NCBI RefSeq assembly: GCF_037975245.1
Contig: NC_092572.1
Location: 12,154,269 to 12,216,268, forward strand
Origin: Apostichopus japonicus
Taxonomy: Eukaryota; Echinodermata; Holothuroidea; Aspidochirotida; Stichopodidae
DNA length: 62,000 nt
Direction of reading: 5' to 3'
In this document: positions 12,141-62,000 of the stretch, piece after piece
Layout of the letters: every line of letters starts with the position of its first letter
Numbering within the stretch: the first letter of the stretch is position 1
Notes under the pieces: generated by a model
The model's input: only the letters and a program-made list of their open reading frames with translations
What the model was told of the DNA's origin: nothing
Databases searched by the model: none
Made by a program: the position numbers and the translations under genes

Positions 12141-14206
12141 CCTTTTGGCGTTCCATGCAAATTAACGCATGCTGTGGATTTTAGCCACAACTTCGCTTAA
12201 CACGTCCGCAGAAAAATCTGAAGAGGGCAACCCGGTCAATCGGTTGGCTATCAACATTGAACCGGTTAACCATCGCCGAATCGGGGTGAAGGGTCTGTCT
12301 GCCTTTCTCCAAAATAAATATATGTAATTTAAGGTAAATTATTCTGAAATATTGACAAAGACGTTCCTACGTTCTGGTTTCCACATTGAAATCATATGCC
12401 TCAATATTTCCAGACAAGCCTCTCCCCACCCCCCCACCCATCCCCACTACCCCTTGTTCTTACTACTTTGAGTCTCCAAAAAGCGGAAAGGATAGGATAG
12501 AAGATAGTAGGGAAGAAAAGTAGGATTACCATCTAAGAAGAGAAAGTGCCAAATCAAATTAAAAGAAGAAAAACACATCAGTCAACTTGAAAGAGAGTGA
12601 CTATTCGAAGGATTATACCCGTTCCAAGAAATCAGAAGCTTACTATAGGGGAGGGGAGGGGAGATGCCGAGGTTTACCTTTATAAAAGCGAAATGGGGAA
12701 ACCACAATATTTGAGTAAGATTACGCCTTCTTAACAAGAAACAATTCGCGTGCATGTAACAATCGTGCATGAGCGTTATAGTATATAACTGGGGTATAAA
12801 ATTTAGTCCGACTCCCTTTTCAAACAAAGTGAAAATCCACCGACCAGTGTTAGTGTTGTGTTAGTCTCTAAAGATTGCAGGTATGCTTAAAAATTACTCG
12901 GATTTTCTGGAATAAACCGGTGAGTATAATTCTACATGCAGGTTGAACGGAGTGGGGTCGGATGGAGGCGAGGGGGTTGGGTGTAGCTGTTTGGAGGGAT
13001 GTCAATGATGTGTACATCGCTAATGAAGAAATCAGTTTATGGGGTGGGGAAGTGTGAGGGGGGGGGGTGATTGAGCAATTGCCTTAACCGTTCATATACC
13101 TTCCTATTAAGAATTAGTTCAAGTCCTTGTTACAGCATGAATGATATCTTACGGTGGAAGGTTGTCTGATTTATGGATATTATATATAGATATGGCTTGG
13201 TCATGAGTGAAATAAACAAACTTAAAACACACAAAGTACACAAACGGCAGTTTAACCTCCGTCTGTTGGTCAAATAAGGACCGACTTCGTTGCTGCTGTA
13301 TCATGCCATATACAACTTGCCTGTTACTTTTCGCATGTGTGTCTCTGTTTGAAATAACGTTAAATAACTCCTCTCATCTATCGATCTCGCGTTATGATTA
13401 AAAGCGCAACTGTATCAAGAGGTCAACTTGTCGCGGCCTCGAAAGTCGATAAAACCTGACCCATTGGTGTAGAGGTCAAATTCCTCAATCTCATTCGCCA
13501 ATTTTTATGTTGTTCTTTTCCTTGTGGCGACTTCTGTCAATATCGTCATCCATCCCAAGCCGTAAAAAAATATATATATATTACAAAAATTAAAAATTAA
13601 AATTAAAATTAAAAAAATATGGAAGGGGAATATGCCCGATTCAGACCAGGAAGTTGTTATGGCATAACAACTATATGTTCTGGCAATGCAGAATGTGAAG
13701 TAATCGAGTAGTTTGCTTTGTCTGTACTCTACTCGTACTCACACTCATAGCTTTGTACTCGTTTCCGCCATAAGAACATTTTCCCTTGTCCTCGGGACAT
13801 ATTTAGGTCAAAGTCGCATCCTTATAATAGCATTTTGTATGACCATATTCTTTTTGTCTACCATTGGAAGGAAAATGTTATTCGCCTCAAATTATAATCC
13901 ATTACTTCTTAGTACACTAAAATCTCAACAGGAATTATGTGTTGGACACATTAGACAATAACTTCAATAGTTTGTCAAGTACACTAACGATTAAATGGCA
14001 TCAATTTTACGGGGGGACACAGATTTCTCTGTATTATAAATGCACGCTTTTTAAAAAAGTAATTTGTTACAGAGGAGGGGATATCTGTCGAATGCTACAT
14101 GGCTCGGTGGTAATTCAGGGAATCCGAGATCCACGATGTGCAACAGGAACATTCATATCACTGGTTTCTCTCTTTGAAGTCTTCATGTGTTCTTTAATTA
14201 CGAAAT
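12141..14206. other. Intergenic, no gene recognised
   Basis: Contains short C and G runs (12426-12437, 13057-13066) and an ATTAAA-type low-complexity stretch (13583-13616). A TATA-like GGTATAAAAT at 12793 is followed about 85 bp later by a donor-like CAG|GTATGC at 12880, but nothing ties this to a gene. Confidence 0.35.
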
Positions 14207-14857
14207 GAAAAATATATACGAGAATACGTTATTACTTATTACACATTTCAGGGCCCAAATCGACCCGTCACTGGGGTGCTATACCCACCCCTCCCCTTCC
14301 CTTCCCGCCCCTCGACCTAGCCCGCTCATCATCGAATTGTCGGAAGATAGCAAAGTTATAGCCCAACACAAAAATGTGCATCTCACTATCCATCCATCAG
14401 TCCATTTTTCCCTCCCAGGTAAAGCAAGTGCCACAGCAGAGGTCATATGAGGTGAAACCTCTAAATTCCGACTTTCACCTTGTTTTGGTTGTTTCTGACA
14501 ACATCGTTGGTAATAACGACTTTTAAATTGGAAAAATATATATACGAGAATACGTTATTACTTATTACACATTTCAGGGCCCAAATCGACCCCGTCACTG
14601 GGGTGCTATAACCACCTCCCTTCCCTCCCCGTCCCTCAACCTAGCCCGCTCATCATCAATTGTCGGAAGATAGCAAAGTTATAGCCCAACACAAAAATGT
14701 ACATCTCACTATCCATCCATCAGTCCATTTTTTCCCTCCCAGGTAAAGCAAGTGCCACAGCAGAGGTCATATGAGGTGAAACCTCTAAATTCCGACTTTC
14801 ACCCTGTTTTGGTTGTTTCTGACAACATCGTTGGTAATAACGACTTTTAAATTGGAA
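14207..14857 (+). repeat. Direct tandem duplication, two copies of about 325 bp
   Basis: Copy 1 (14207-14530) and copy 2 (14531-14857) both start GAAAAATATATA, run through ACGAGAATACGTTATTACTT and TTTCAGGGCCCAAATCGACC, and end TAACGACTTTTAAATTGG. They differ by a few substitutions and small indels, mainly in the C-rich part, which points to a recent duplication. Confidence 0.93.
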
Positions 14858-16569
14858 CGTCCTATTCTGGGGACGTGAGTTTGTCACCAACCTACGGATT
14901 CTTTTAAGTAACTTTTTTTCAGCTGTATGGGCAAATTACCAAAAGTCGCACTGTGCGTCTCGTTAGCATACATATAAACTTTGAGTTTAATCTGACGAGT
15001 TTTTCGGGTGAATCTTTATAATATTTTTTTTTTAATTATTATGATATTTTTTTTTAACGACATTTACTTCCCTGTAAATCCTCTTGCAGTTTTTGCTCGG
15101 TTTCGTTTCATAGCTCTACATGAGACCGCTTCGCAATTTCTTCGGTACGGAGCTTTTAACATATTTTTTTTCAAATGTATTTACGTCACAGGTTTAAGTA
15201 ACACCGTGAGTGTCATACGACTTCTTGCATTAGTCGTTAAATACTTGATCATAAGACCTCTTGGCTAGAATTGTGGGTAGAATATCTAGCAAAGGGGAAC
15301 AAATCTCCAGCCGGCGAATTTGTTTTTTTTCTTCAATAGAACCATCTCGGAGTCGAATCTAGAGTGTGAGAACCTTAATCTCGAGACAGGTATCCGATCC
15401 GCATACAGATATATCTGTATGATATCATGGAACTGAGAATACATTATTCTTTATCTAATATTTCCAGGGCCCCATATCTTTTGCAGTCCCCGGGATGCCC
15501 TAACCCCCTCCCCTTACCTTCAGATCCTGAGTGTAAGAGCATTTACACTCCTTCTCCAGAATGAAGAAAGTATAGTTTTCATTGATTTCCAAAAATAGAT
15601 GTGACGCAGAGCAACAGCAAGTAAAAGAGTGTGGGCCAAATAAGCCTGTAGGTGGGAAGGGGGGCGGGTAGGTAGGTGGGGTATTGCGGAAAATATCTTG
15701 GCAACGTGCAATCTGAAAGTCCTCATTTTTCCTTAAACATATCATCATGAAAACTAGTACTGATTTATTATTTATAACCTTCCATATTTTATCGACTCTC
15801 CTAATTGTCCGACTTCGTCCCTGGGACCGTGGCACGTACTTGCTTCACGAGTCACCGCCACCCCCCCCCCCCCGCCCCTCCCCTCCCCCATCTCATAAGG
15901 CCTGCTCGTAGGCCTATGTGTATATATTTCTTCTCCTATTCAAGAGAAGCACGTCAAACCGACATCATGGTCAGCTTTCCTGTCTTGCTTCGTTGAAGAG
16001 ATCTTCCACTGGTTGAAGACCATACAACGCCGCCTTGTCCACTTGAAGATTAACCTCTGAAGTTAACCCAACCACAGATGAATTTAGTTTTTCCTGTCAC
16101 GTCTCGAAAAGTTACGATCAACTGTCAAGCTTGCCCCAACAACTGAGTGACCAGTAAATGGGATGACCCCTGTTTCAGGGGTCACGTCCCCCAGTTATAA
16201 AACTCTGGAGCTTGGTACGTCTTGTTTAATACAGAACCTGGGAACGATGGTATGCTGATAATATACTTCATTGTGTAATAACGCATATTCCTGCATGGCT
16301 ATATGCAACAGGCTGTAATTGGAAATGCTGCGGCTTTGAGTTCACATTTCTGTAAGTTTGTGTTGGTATAGCGAGAGCGTGTGAGTAGGTAGTTGTTATA
16401 ACAACTCCCTGGTGTGAGGAGGAGTCACTTGGGGAAGTAGTACGACACTGAACTGCTACTTTAATTCGAACCAGTGTAATGCAACCAAATAGTTCTGATG
16501 TAGTCAGTGATTTAAGTCTGTTTTCGTTCTCACAACTTGGATGCAATTGGAACTTATATACGATCATTT
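14858..16569. other. Intergenic, no gene recognised
   Basis: Contains T runs near 15025-15055 and a C-rich stretch at 15858-15890. The motif TTTCCAGGGCCC at 15464 resembles part of the upstream duplication, but the similarity is short. Confidence 0.35.
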
Positions 16570-16924
16570 CAGTGGCGTAGGAAGGTACTTTTGAGTGGGG
16601 GGGGGGGGGGGGGCTGAAGACTGACGGCCGGCCTGGAGGAGGGGTCTAAGGGGGAGGGGGGTGCATTTCCAGGTGGCCTCAGATGCAATTTGGTGCAATA
16701 TAGCACACTTCAACACCCACTCCATTTTGTAAATAATTTTGCATTTTCACCTGGCCTTAGATGCAATTTGGTGCTCCAAATGAGATTTTTTTCTCATTTG
16801 GAATGAAAAAGGGGTTTTCTGACTTGCGAAGCGGGGGGGGGGGGGCGGAATGATACTTCCACCCCTCCATATTTTTCACTGGAGGGGCTGGCGCCTTCCC
16901 AGCCCCCCGGTTCCTACGCCCTTG
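16570..16924 (+). mobile_element. hAT-type non-autonomous transposon, copy 1
   Basis: The element begins CAGTGGCGTAGGAAGG and ends with the inverse of CAAGGGCGTAGGAACC. It is flanked by perfect 8-bp target duplications GATCATTT (16562-16569 and 16925-16932). CAG-type ends with an 8-bp duplication are diagnostic of the hAT superfamily. The interior has G runs and ATGCAATTTGGTGC and CTCATTTGGA segments, with no transposase. An inverted relative lies at 44417-44717. Confidence 0.92.
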
Positions 16925-16932
16925 GATCATTT

Positions 16933-17749
16933 AAACAACCTTATTGCGTAATCCCGTACACTTGATATCAAATGCAATTTATGACAGTATATTAAATTGA
17001 TACTCAACTCAATTTAATATATAAACAGAAACATTACAACTTAAGGCAGTTCGTTCAAGCATTGCATATGAGTTTATAATGAGGGAAAGAGGTGACGGAG
17101 GGAAAAGACGAAGCGCCTTCCCCCCCCCCCCCACCCCGCCCACCACCACTAGTTTGTGAAAATAAGAGTTGCCCCCTTTTGGGTATAAAAAAGAAGGTAT
17201 AATCGCGCCCACATAGGTCTATTTACCTCTAAGTTACATATGTGCAAACAGGCTTAATGCTAAAGTTATTCAATATTTCCCAAAATTACAATCTAGCGCA
17301 AGTTACAGCTTTCACTCACGTTTTGATTGTTATTTTGCAACTCAAATACCAACAACAATATTCTTTGTTTGTCGACAAGTGAAGTGTATGACATGTATAG
17401 GTTCTGGTAGTGTAATACGCATCAGAACAATAACGCAAGAAGTGTTAATTTACTAAGGGCGTCCCCTATTTTCAAAAATCCACTTTCCGATACAAATACC
17501 TATTTGTCTCTGTCTTTCTGTACACACGCCAATATTTATTGATTTTAAAATAATGTAAGATAAAGTACAAATAAAGTAATTTGACTTTTTTTAATTGATA
17601 CTTGCATGCTTCATATGCAGTAAACCTATTAATAATCCATATACCCCCTCTCCACTCAACCTAAAATTTAACCTCAATCTTTCCGTCGCCTCAAACGTGG
17701 TTCCCAACCCACTTTCACTTCTCACCATCGCAATTAATATTTCCTCGAT
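16933..17749. other. Intergenic, no feature recognised
   Basis: An inverted pair TTTAATAT/ATATTAAA lies near 16990-17022, and a C run at 17120-17131. Nothing coding is seen. Confidence 0.35.
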
Positions 17750-18665
17750 GGGCATGATACCAACCCACCTTACTTTGATACCAGCCCACCTTATTATGAT
17801 ACCAACCCACCTTACTATGATACCAGCCCACCTTACTCTGATACCAACCCACCTTATTATGATACCAACACATCTTACATATATGATACCAGCCCACCTT
17901 ACTCTGATACCAACCCACCTTATTATGATACCAACACATCTTACATATATGATACCAGTCCACCTTACTATGATACCAGCCCACCTTTCTATGTTACCAG
18001 CCCACCTTATTATGATACCAGCCCACCTTACTCTGATACCAACCCACCTTATTATGATACCAACACATCTTACATATATGATACCAGTCCACCTTACTAT
18101 GATACCAGCCCACCTTTCTATGTTACCAGCCCACCTTACTATGATACCAACCCACCTTACTATGATACCAGCCCACCTTACTGATACCAGCCCACCTTAC
18201 TATGATACCAGCCCACCTTATTATGATACCAACCCACCTTATTATGATACCAACCCATCTTACATATATGATACCAGTCCACCTTACTATGATACCAGCC
18301 CACTTTTCTATGTTACCAGCCCACCTTACTATGATACCAACCCACCTTATTATGATACCAACCCATCTTATTATGATACCATCCCACCTTATTATGATAC
18401 CAGCCCACATTATTATGATACCATCCCACCTTGTTATGATACTAACCCATCTTATTATGATACCAACCCACCTTATTATGATACCAACCCGCCTTACTCT
18501 GATACCAACCCATCTTATTATGATACCAACCCACCTTATTATGATACCAACCCATCTTACATATATGATTCCAGCCCACCTTATTATGATACCATCCCAC
18601 CTTACTATGATACCAGCCCACCTTACAATGATACCAGCCCACCTTACTATGATACCAGCCCACAT
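17750..18665 (+). repeat. 21-bp minisatellite, about 43 units
   Basis: The unit is GATACCARCCCACCTTAYTAT. Because 21 is a multiple of three, each frame repeats a heptapeptide: YDTSPPY or YDTNPPY in one + frame, MIPAHLT-type in another, and KVGWYHS or RWVGIII on the minus strand. A unit missing three bases near 18180 and other changes alter the register. Larger modules containing TTACATATATGATACC recur near 17875, 17940, 18070 and 18260. The 365- and 213-codon frames are products of the repeat and are not supported as genes. Confidence 0.95.
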
Positions 18666-19429
18666 CACCCAGTCCCTTCCTGTCCTCGCTAGATCCACCA
18701 ATGTGTTTTTCGTACAAAGGTAGCTCGAGAATAATAAAATATCATGGTGTTCCTTAGGTAACAAAACTTACACAAATATTCGTCACCCTGCAATTTCCAT
18801 CGACTTCTCTTCGTTTAACGTTCAGTAGCGGATTTGAAGTTCGAGGCAATTGAAGTACCGTACATTTAAAGATTTTGGGAGAAAGACTATAAAGATTGAA
18901 ATGTTCGGAAACCAGGAATCCTGCAAAATGATCACGAATAGATTTTTTTAGTGATCATGAAACGTAAGCGGAACCGAGAACCTGTTTCACATACATGATT
19001 GCACTCTTTACAAAGTACACAGTAGAATATGTAAATAACATTATTAAATTCACATGAGAGGGAAGGGGGGGGGTCAACATTGGGAATTTTAACCTCGGCG
19101 CCTGGGGTAATATGGGGGCATATTTGGCATCAATAATTACCGCAACGGAAATAACCTGCGGAGGTGGAAACTGGGTAAGGGGGTCTTGGAGGAATGGAGT
19201 AGAAGCTTAAGGTTGGGGGTTGACGAAAAGCCAGCATGGGGAGGGGGAGGGGCACATTAAAATATTTTCCTACAGACTGGTCGTCTTGGAATGCAGCAAA
19301 TTCCTGTTTGGTAGAGCTCATAAAGGATTTGATGAGGGGGTTGTAGTTATTAACAAACGGAACGCGTGTGTGAGGACCTTTGGCTGTAAACAATAGAATT
19401 CTTGGGACTAGTCATTTTCTCAAAAACCT
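18666..19429. other. Intergenic, one short inverted match
   Basis: On the minus strand, 18845-18821 matches 19450-19474 at 24 of 25 bases, including codons for NFKSATER, so it looks like a second, broken fragment of the Penelope-like element next door. The rest shows no feature. Confidence 0.4.
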
Positions 19430-19580
19430 ACAATGTATGTTAATTGCCACGAACTTCAAATCCGCAACTGAACGTTACCGAAAAGGAATCGATTGGATCT
19501 TTCGTATGAAGTCTCACATCACCGGCCTCAACAAAGACAGGGGACCCCTTAACAATTATCAGGTCTACAAACATATTTAA
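19400..19580 (+). pseudogene. Penelope-like retroelement fragment (endonuclease C-terminus)
   Basis: The frame reads SHFLKNLQCMLIATNFKSAT, then ERYRKGIDWIFRMKSHITGL, then NKDRG, and stops at 19580. The pattern H-F....(L/V)..N.K....ER...(I/W)WI.(R/K)(L/M)K....GLNKD matches the C-terminal part of GIY-YIG endonuclease domains in Penelope-like and related retroelements. The upstream polymerase is missing, so this is a 5'-truncated copy. A hairpin motif typical of the tail follows at 19721-19750. Confidence 0.6.
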
Positions 19581-19720
19581 TCCGCTGTTTGTTCCGTTAT
19601 CCGCTACCTGTATAGTCATGGTTTATTTGGTTCTAATTCCATCACTGCTACTCACACTTATCTAGCGTCATACTTTCATTGTGTTACATTTTGTACTTTT
19701 CATTCTACTGCCAAGTATTG

Positions 19721-19750
19721 CTGACGAAGGTCCCACACGGGGACCGACAA
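19721..19750 (+). ncRNA. Hammerhead-like tail motif of the Penelope-like fragment
   Basis: CTGACGA is followed by A, the stem GGTCCC-ACAC-GGGGACC (one unpaired G) and GACA where a hammerhead core would have GAAA. The layout parallels 2740-2800 on the other strand. The broken GAAA box suggests an inactive relic. Confidence 0.35.
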
Positions 19751-20882
19751 TTCCAATTCCAATTTTCTGAAACAATATTCGTTATTTGTCAATTACGAGT
19801 CATATCTTATTTCTCTGCTTCTTTCTAATAATATTTTCTTTTGGAGTATATAGTTAAATAGATTTTCTTTATAATATTTTAGAATTTTTACTATGGAACG
19901 CCAAAATATTCAAAATGTCGTTAAATCACACTCTTCCAAGTTATCATGTAACCTAACTGTCTGTAAGTAAAAGTGACAAAGTCATATATTACCGAAGCAG
20001 ACGACAATATATTAACATTTTTGTTCACTCTTTGACATGCAAGAATTATGCAACATCTCGAGAATATTATCATCTCATCACAGCTACTAGAAGCTATTTT
20101 GGCGTTCAATACCATTTCAGCTGCTCTCTTTCCAAGGAACCTCAGGAATTTCAAACTTAATTGGCATCATAATGTCTTCTTTTTTTTTTTTTTTTTTTTT
20201 TTGGTAGAGATCCCTTGCGTCGAAATAGCAAAGCTAGGAAAAATTTATTCTTGTCTTTAATCTTCTTTTGTCTTAGTTCATTTGTTGAATACTTATCCTT
20301 TAGATCTACTGGGTTTTTGGGTTTTTTTTCCTTCTGTTCTCGTCGTATCCGTCAATCGTGGCGAACACCTCAATAATTTCAATCCTATGGCCTGGCATGT
20401 AAGTATAGCTTTACTCTTTTCAAGGTGTCAAAGTGTACAGTAATGGTAGACTCTCTGACACTTTTCAAAAGATAAGAAATCATAATTCCGTGCACATAAT
20501 AGCCAAAAGGTTGTACCCAGCCAGACCTTCTGTATATAATAATCATACACCTGAGACGTATATAGAGATAAGATATAATCCAAACGCATTTTTTTTTCCT
20601 TTTTTTTTCTTTCTTTCTTTTTTTCGTTCCCCCCCCCCCCCTTCAAAAGTTGACCTCAACTACAATGAAAACACCGCTGTTATAATCCGTCAAGTCTAAC
20701 CTATCACTTGTTCAAATTTACTCTGCCAAATAGAATACTCTGTCTGCGCATGCTCAATGAGACATCACCTGTTGTACTTTAATAGACAGTTGCACACACA
20801 CACACACGCACACACAAAGGAAAAAACAACCTGCAGTAAAATATTGAAAACAAGTATATATTAAGTGCCTGGCTGCGTTTCA
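19751..20882. other. Upstream flank of the Rh gene, no gene seen
   Basis: Holds a 22-base T run (20180-20202), T/C and C runs (20589-20641) and a CA run (20792-20816). No coding signal is seen. Confidence 0.4.
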
Positions 20883-20937
20883 ATTGGAACAGCGCGAACC
20901 TAGTAAGGTGTGAAGGGGGGTGTGTCCGGTATAAAAA
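20883..20937 (+). promoter_or_regulatory. Core promoter of the Rh gene: inverted CCAAT and TATA boxes
   Basis: TATAAAAA lies at 20930-20937 and ATTGG (inverted CCAAT) at 20883-20887. A start site about 30 bp after the TATA box, near 20960, would put CCAAT near -75 and leave a 5' UTR of roughly 160 nt before the ATG at 21120. Spacing and position are canonical. The start site itself is inferred. Confidence 0.6.
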
Positions 20938-21119
20938 CCGTTGAAGTTTTTTGGCGTAGGACACTGTTTACTAGGAGACTCCGACTTGCGTCCTCAGTGC
21001 AGGAATAAAAACCCAGGAAGGGACACTGAAGTTAAAAAAAATCTCGCGCATTTCCCGGCAGCATTTTTTCGCTCTTCGACTTTTTCCAGAACAGTTTCTT
21101 TTAACCAAACGACAAAATC

Positions 21120-60850
<39,731 letters not shown>

Positions 60851-62000
60851 GTAAGTATATATTTGAATATTCATAATATTATAAATATTCATTGTAATTC
60901 TCATTACTTTACGAGGATTGGCTAATTACGCTTAATATGAGACTGAGTTTGTATGGGGACAGCCGTATAATTTGCTCTCTATAGGGTATACGGGTTGCAC
61001 TCTGTGCAAAGTGTAGATAACACTGGCCGGTTGACTTTGAAGGTATATACTGCAGCTTACGAATATTCATTCGATGACGTCAGTATAGCAGTGAGATCAT
61101 ATAATCACCAAGACTGAAATGAAAATATGACAACATATATCAAAGGAGTAAGAAAAGATTTGTTTACTATTTTGATTTTGTTTCTCTTTGGATGACTTAA
61201 GCTAAAACGACAATTCCTGTTATTTTCCGCAGGCCTTCGTCTAATTAATGTTATACACACGACGCTTTGTATGAAATGTCTCTATTGAGTGTATATTCCA
61301 TTTGTATATCTTTCTTCTGATGAGGAGCCCTCTTTATTCAAATTGACGACGCCTAGTTCCTAACAGTACCCCTCATTACACTCCCCCCTCAGACCCCATG
61401 GCAAGGTTTTCAGAATTAATTAAAAAATTACTTGCGTTTCCTTTTAGGTCGGCACGTTTGCGTCACGATTATTATGCAATGACGATAATGTTGTTGTTCC
61501 GCCCTCCTCCCTCCTCCCTCCTTCCTCCTCACTCCTCCCTCCTCCTTCCTCCCTCCTCCCTCCCCCTCCTCCCTCCCCCTCCTCCCTCCTCCCTCCTCCC
61601 TACTCCCTACTCCCTCCTCCTCCCCAATCCGTACCTAGTTTCACGATACCCTCACACTGCTGCCTGATATTTGCAGGTCATTCAGCTGGTCAAATAAAGA
61701 GAAAAGTTACATTTGTGTATGTGTGTTTTTCCAGACTAGACTCTCTCTCTCTTTCCATCTTTTAAACATGCATCGATTGTGTAGCATCCAGCATGGCATA
61801 TATATAACCACTGTAGCATATTCGGTTATTCCCAGAAATTCATGAATTCAAAAGATATCTCAAAGAAATACGAATTGATGGTGGCAGTAAAATAATTGTC
61901 GAATTTTCGGCTCTGAGTGACCATTAGTTGTGTTTTCTATCTTATTTTTGAGGCAACGGCGATGATTTTTACATGTCATCAGTATTGTCCTCAAATATGC
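60851..62000. other. Intron 9 or 3' region, CCT-rich tract
   Basis: Contains a CCTCC-rich pyrimidine tract (61500-61625). Two acceptor-like sites could supply a short last exon: GCAG at 61673-61676 followed by six codons (VIQLVK) and TAA at 61695-61697, and CGCAG near 61232 followed by three codons and TAA. Neither resembles known Rh tails strongly, so the real last exon may lie beyond 62000. Confidence 0.4.

Noticed and set aside
12793-12885. TATA-like box followed by a donor-like site, a possible distant first exon of the Rh gene
   Set aside because: The Rh start codon exon has its own TATA box nearby, and no evidence links the two.
17595-18764. 365-codon + frame and 213-codon minus frame
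   Set aside because: Produced by the 21-bp repeat; the + frame changes peptide register at about 18180 and there is no recognisable N-terminus, promoter or splice context.

Overview
The window is eukaryotic, intron-rich and AT-rich. It contains one clearly recognisable gene: a Rhesus-type (Rh/SLC42) ammonia channel on the + strand. Nine coding exons run from 21120 to 60850, and the 3' end lies outside the window or in an exon I cannot prove. The exon joins are all in frame and give 428 codons with the Rh hallmarks: Asp170, the twin histidines His178 and His335, and gate phenylalanines Phe123 and Phe227. Exon sizes (187, 151, 145, 164, 138, 134, 128 and 74 bp after exon 1) closely follow the vertebrate RH gene structure as I remember it. 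A TATA box and an inverted CCAAT box sit at a sensible distance upstream of exon 1. Intron 1 is about 19.6 kb.

The organism is probably a marine invertebrate deuterostome, perhaps an echinoderm. This rests on an Rh protein that is animal-like but not vertebrate, a tRNA-derived SINE of a kind I associate with marine invertebrates, Penelope-like and LINE debris, and many GGCCTA motifs and poly-G/poly-C tracts. The exact species cannot be read from the sequence.

Layout: 1-631 holds a possible terminal exon of an unrecognised upstream gene whose last codons come from a transposon end. 632-20880 is intergenic and full of repeats: a perfect 172-bp palindrome between AT tracts, a SINE, an inverted-repeat element carrying telomere-like repeats, a 1.2-kb satellite that changes orientation, TTAA-flanked and hAT-type elements, a decayed LINE, minisatellites with 23-bp and 21-bp units, a 325-bp tandem duplication and a Penelope-like fragment. 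20883-21119 is the Rh promoter and 5' UTR. 21120-60850 is the Rh gene, whose introns carry further mobile elements and arrays. The most striking are a second hAT-type copy with its own 8-bp target duplication, two fold-back elements, a compound (ATT)n(GAT)n tract 51 bp before exon 3, a G-rich minisatellite before exon 4, and a 2.7-kb block of repeats with regularly placed AGGTCA direct repeats. 60851-62000 is a further intron or 3' flank.

I see no operon-like or multi-gene system. The product should act alone as a trimeric membrane channel for NH3/NH4+ in ammonia excretion. The long open frames over minisatellites are consequences of repeat composition, not genes.
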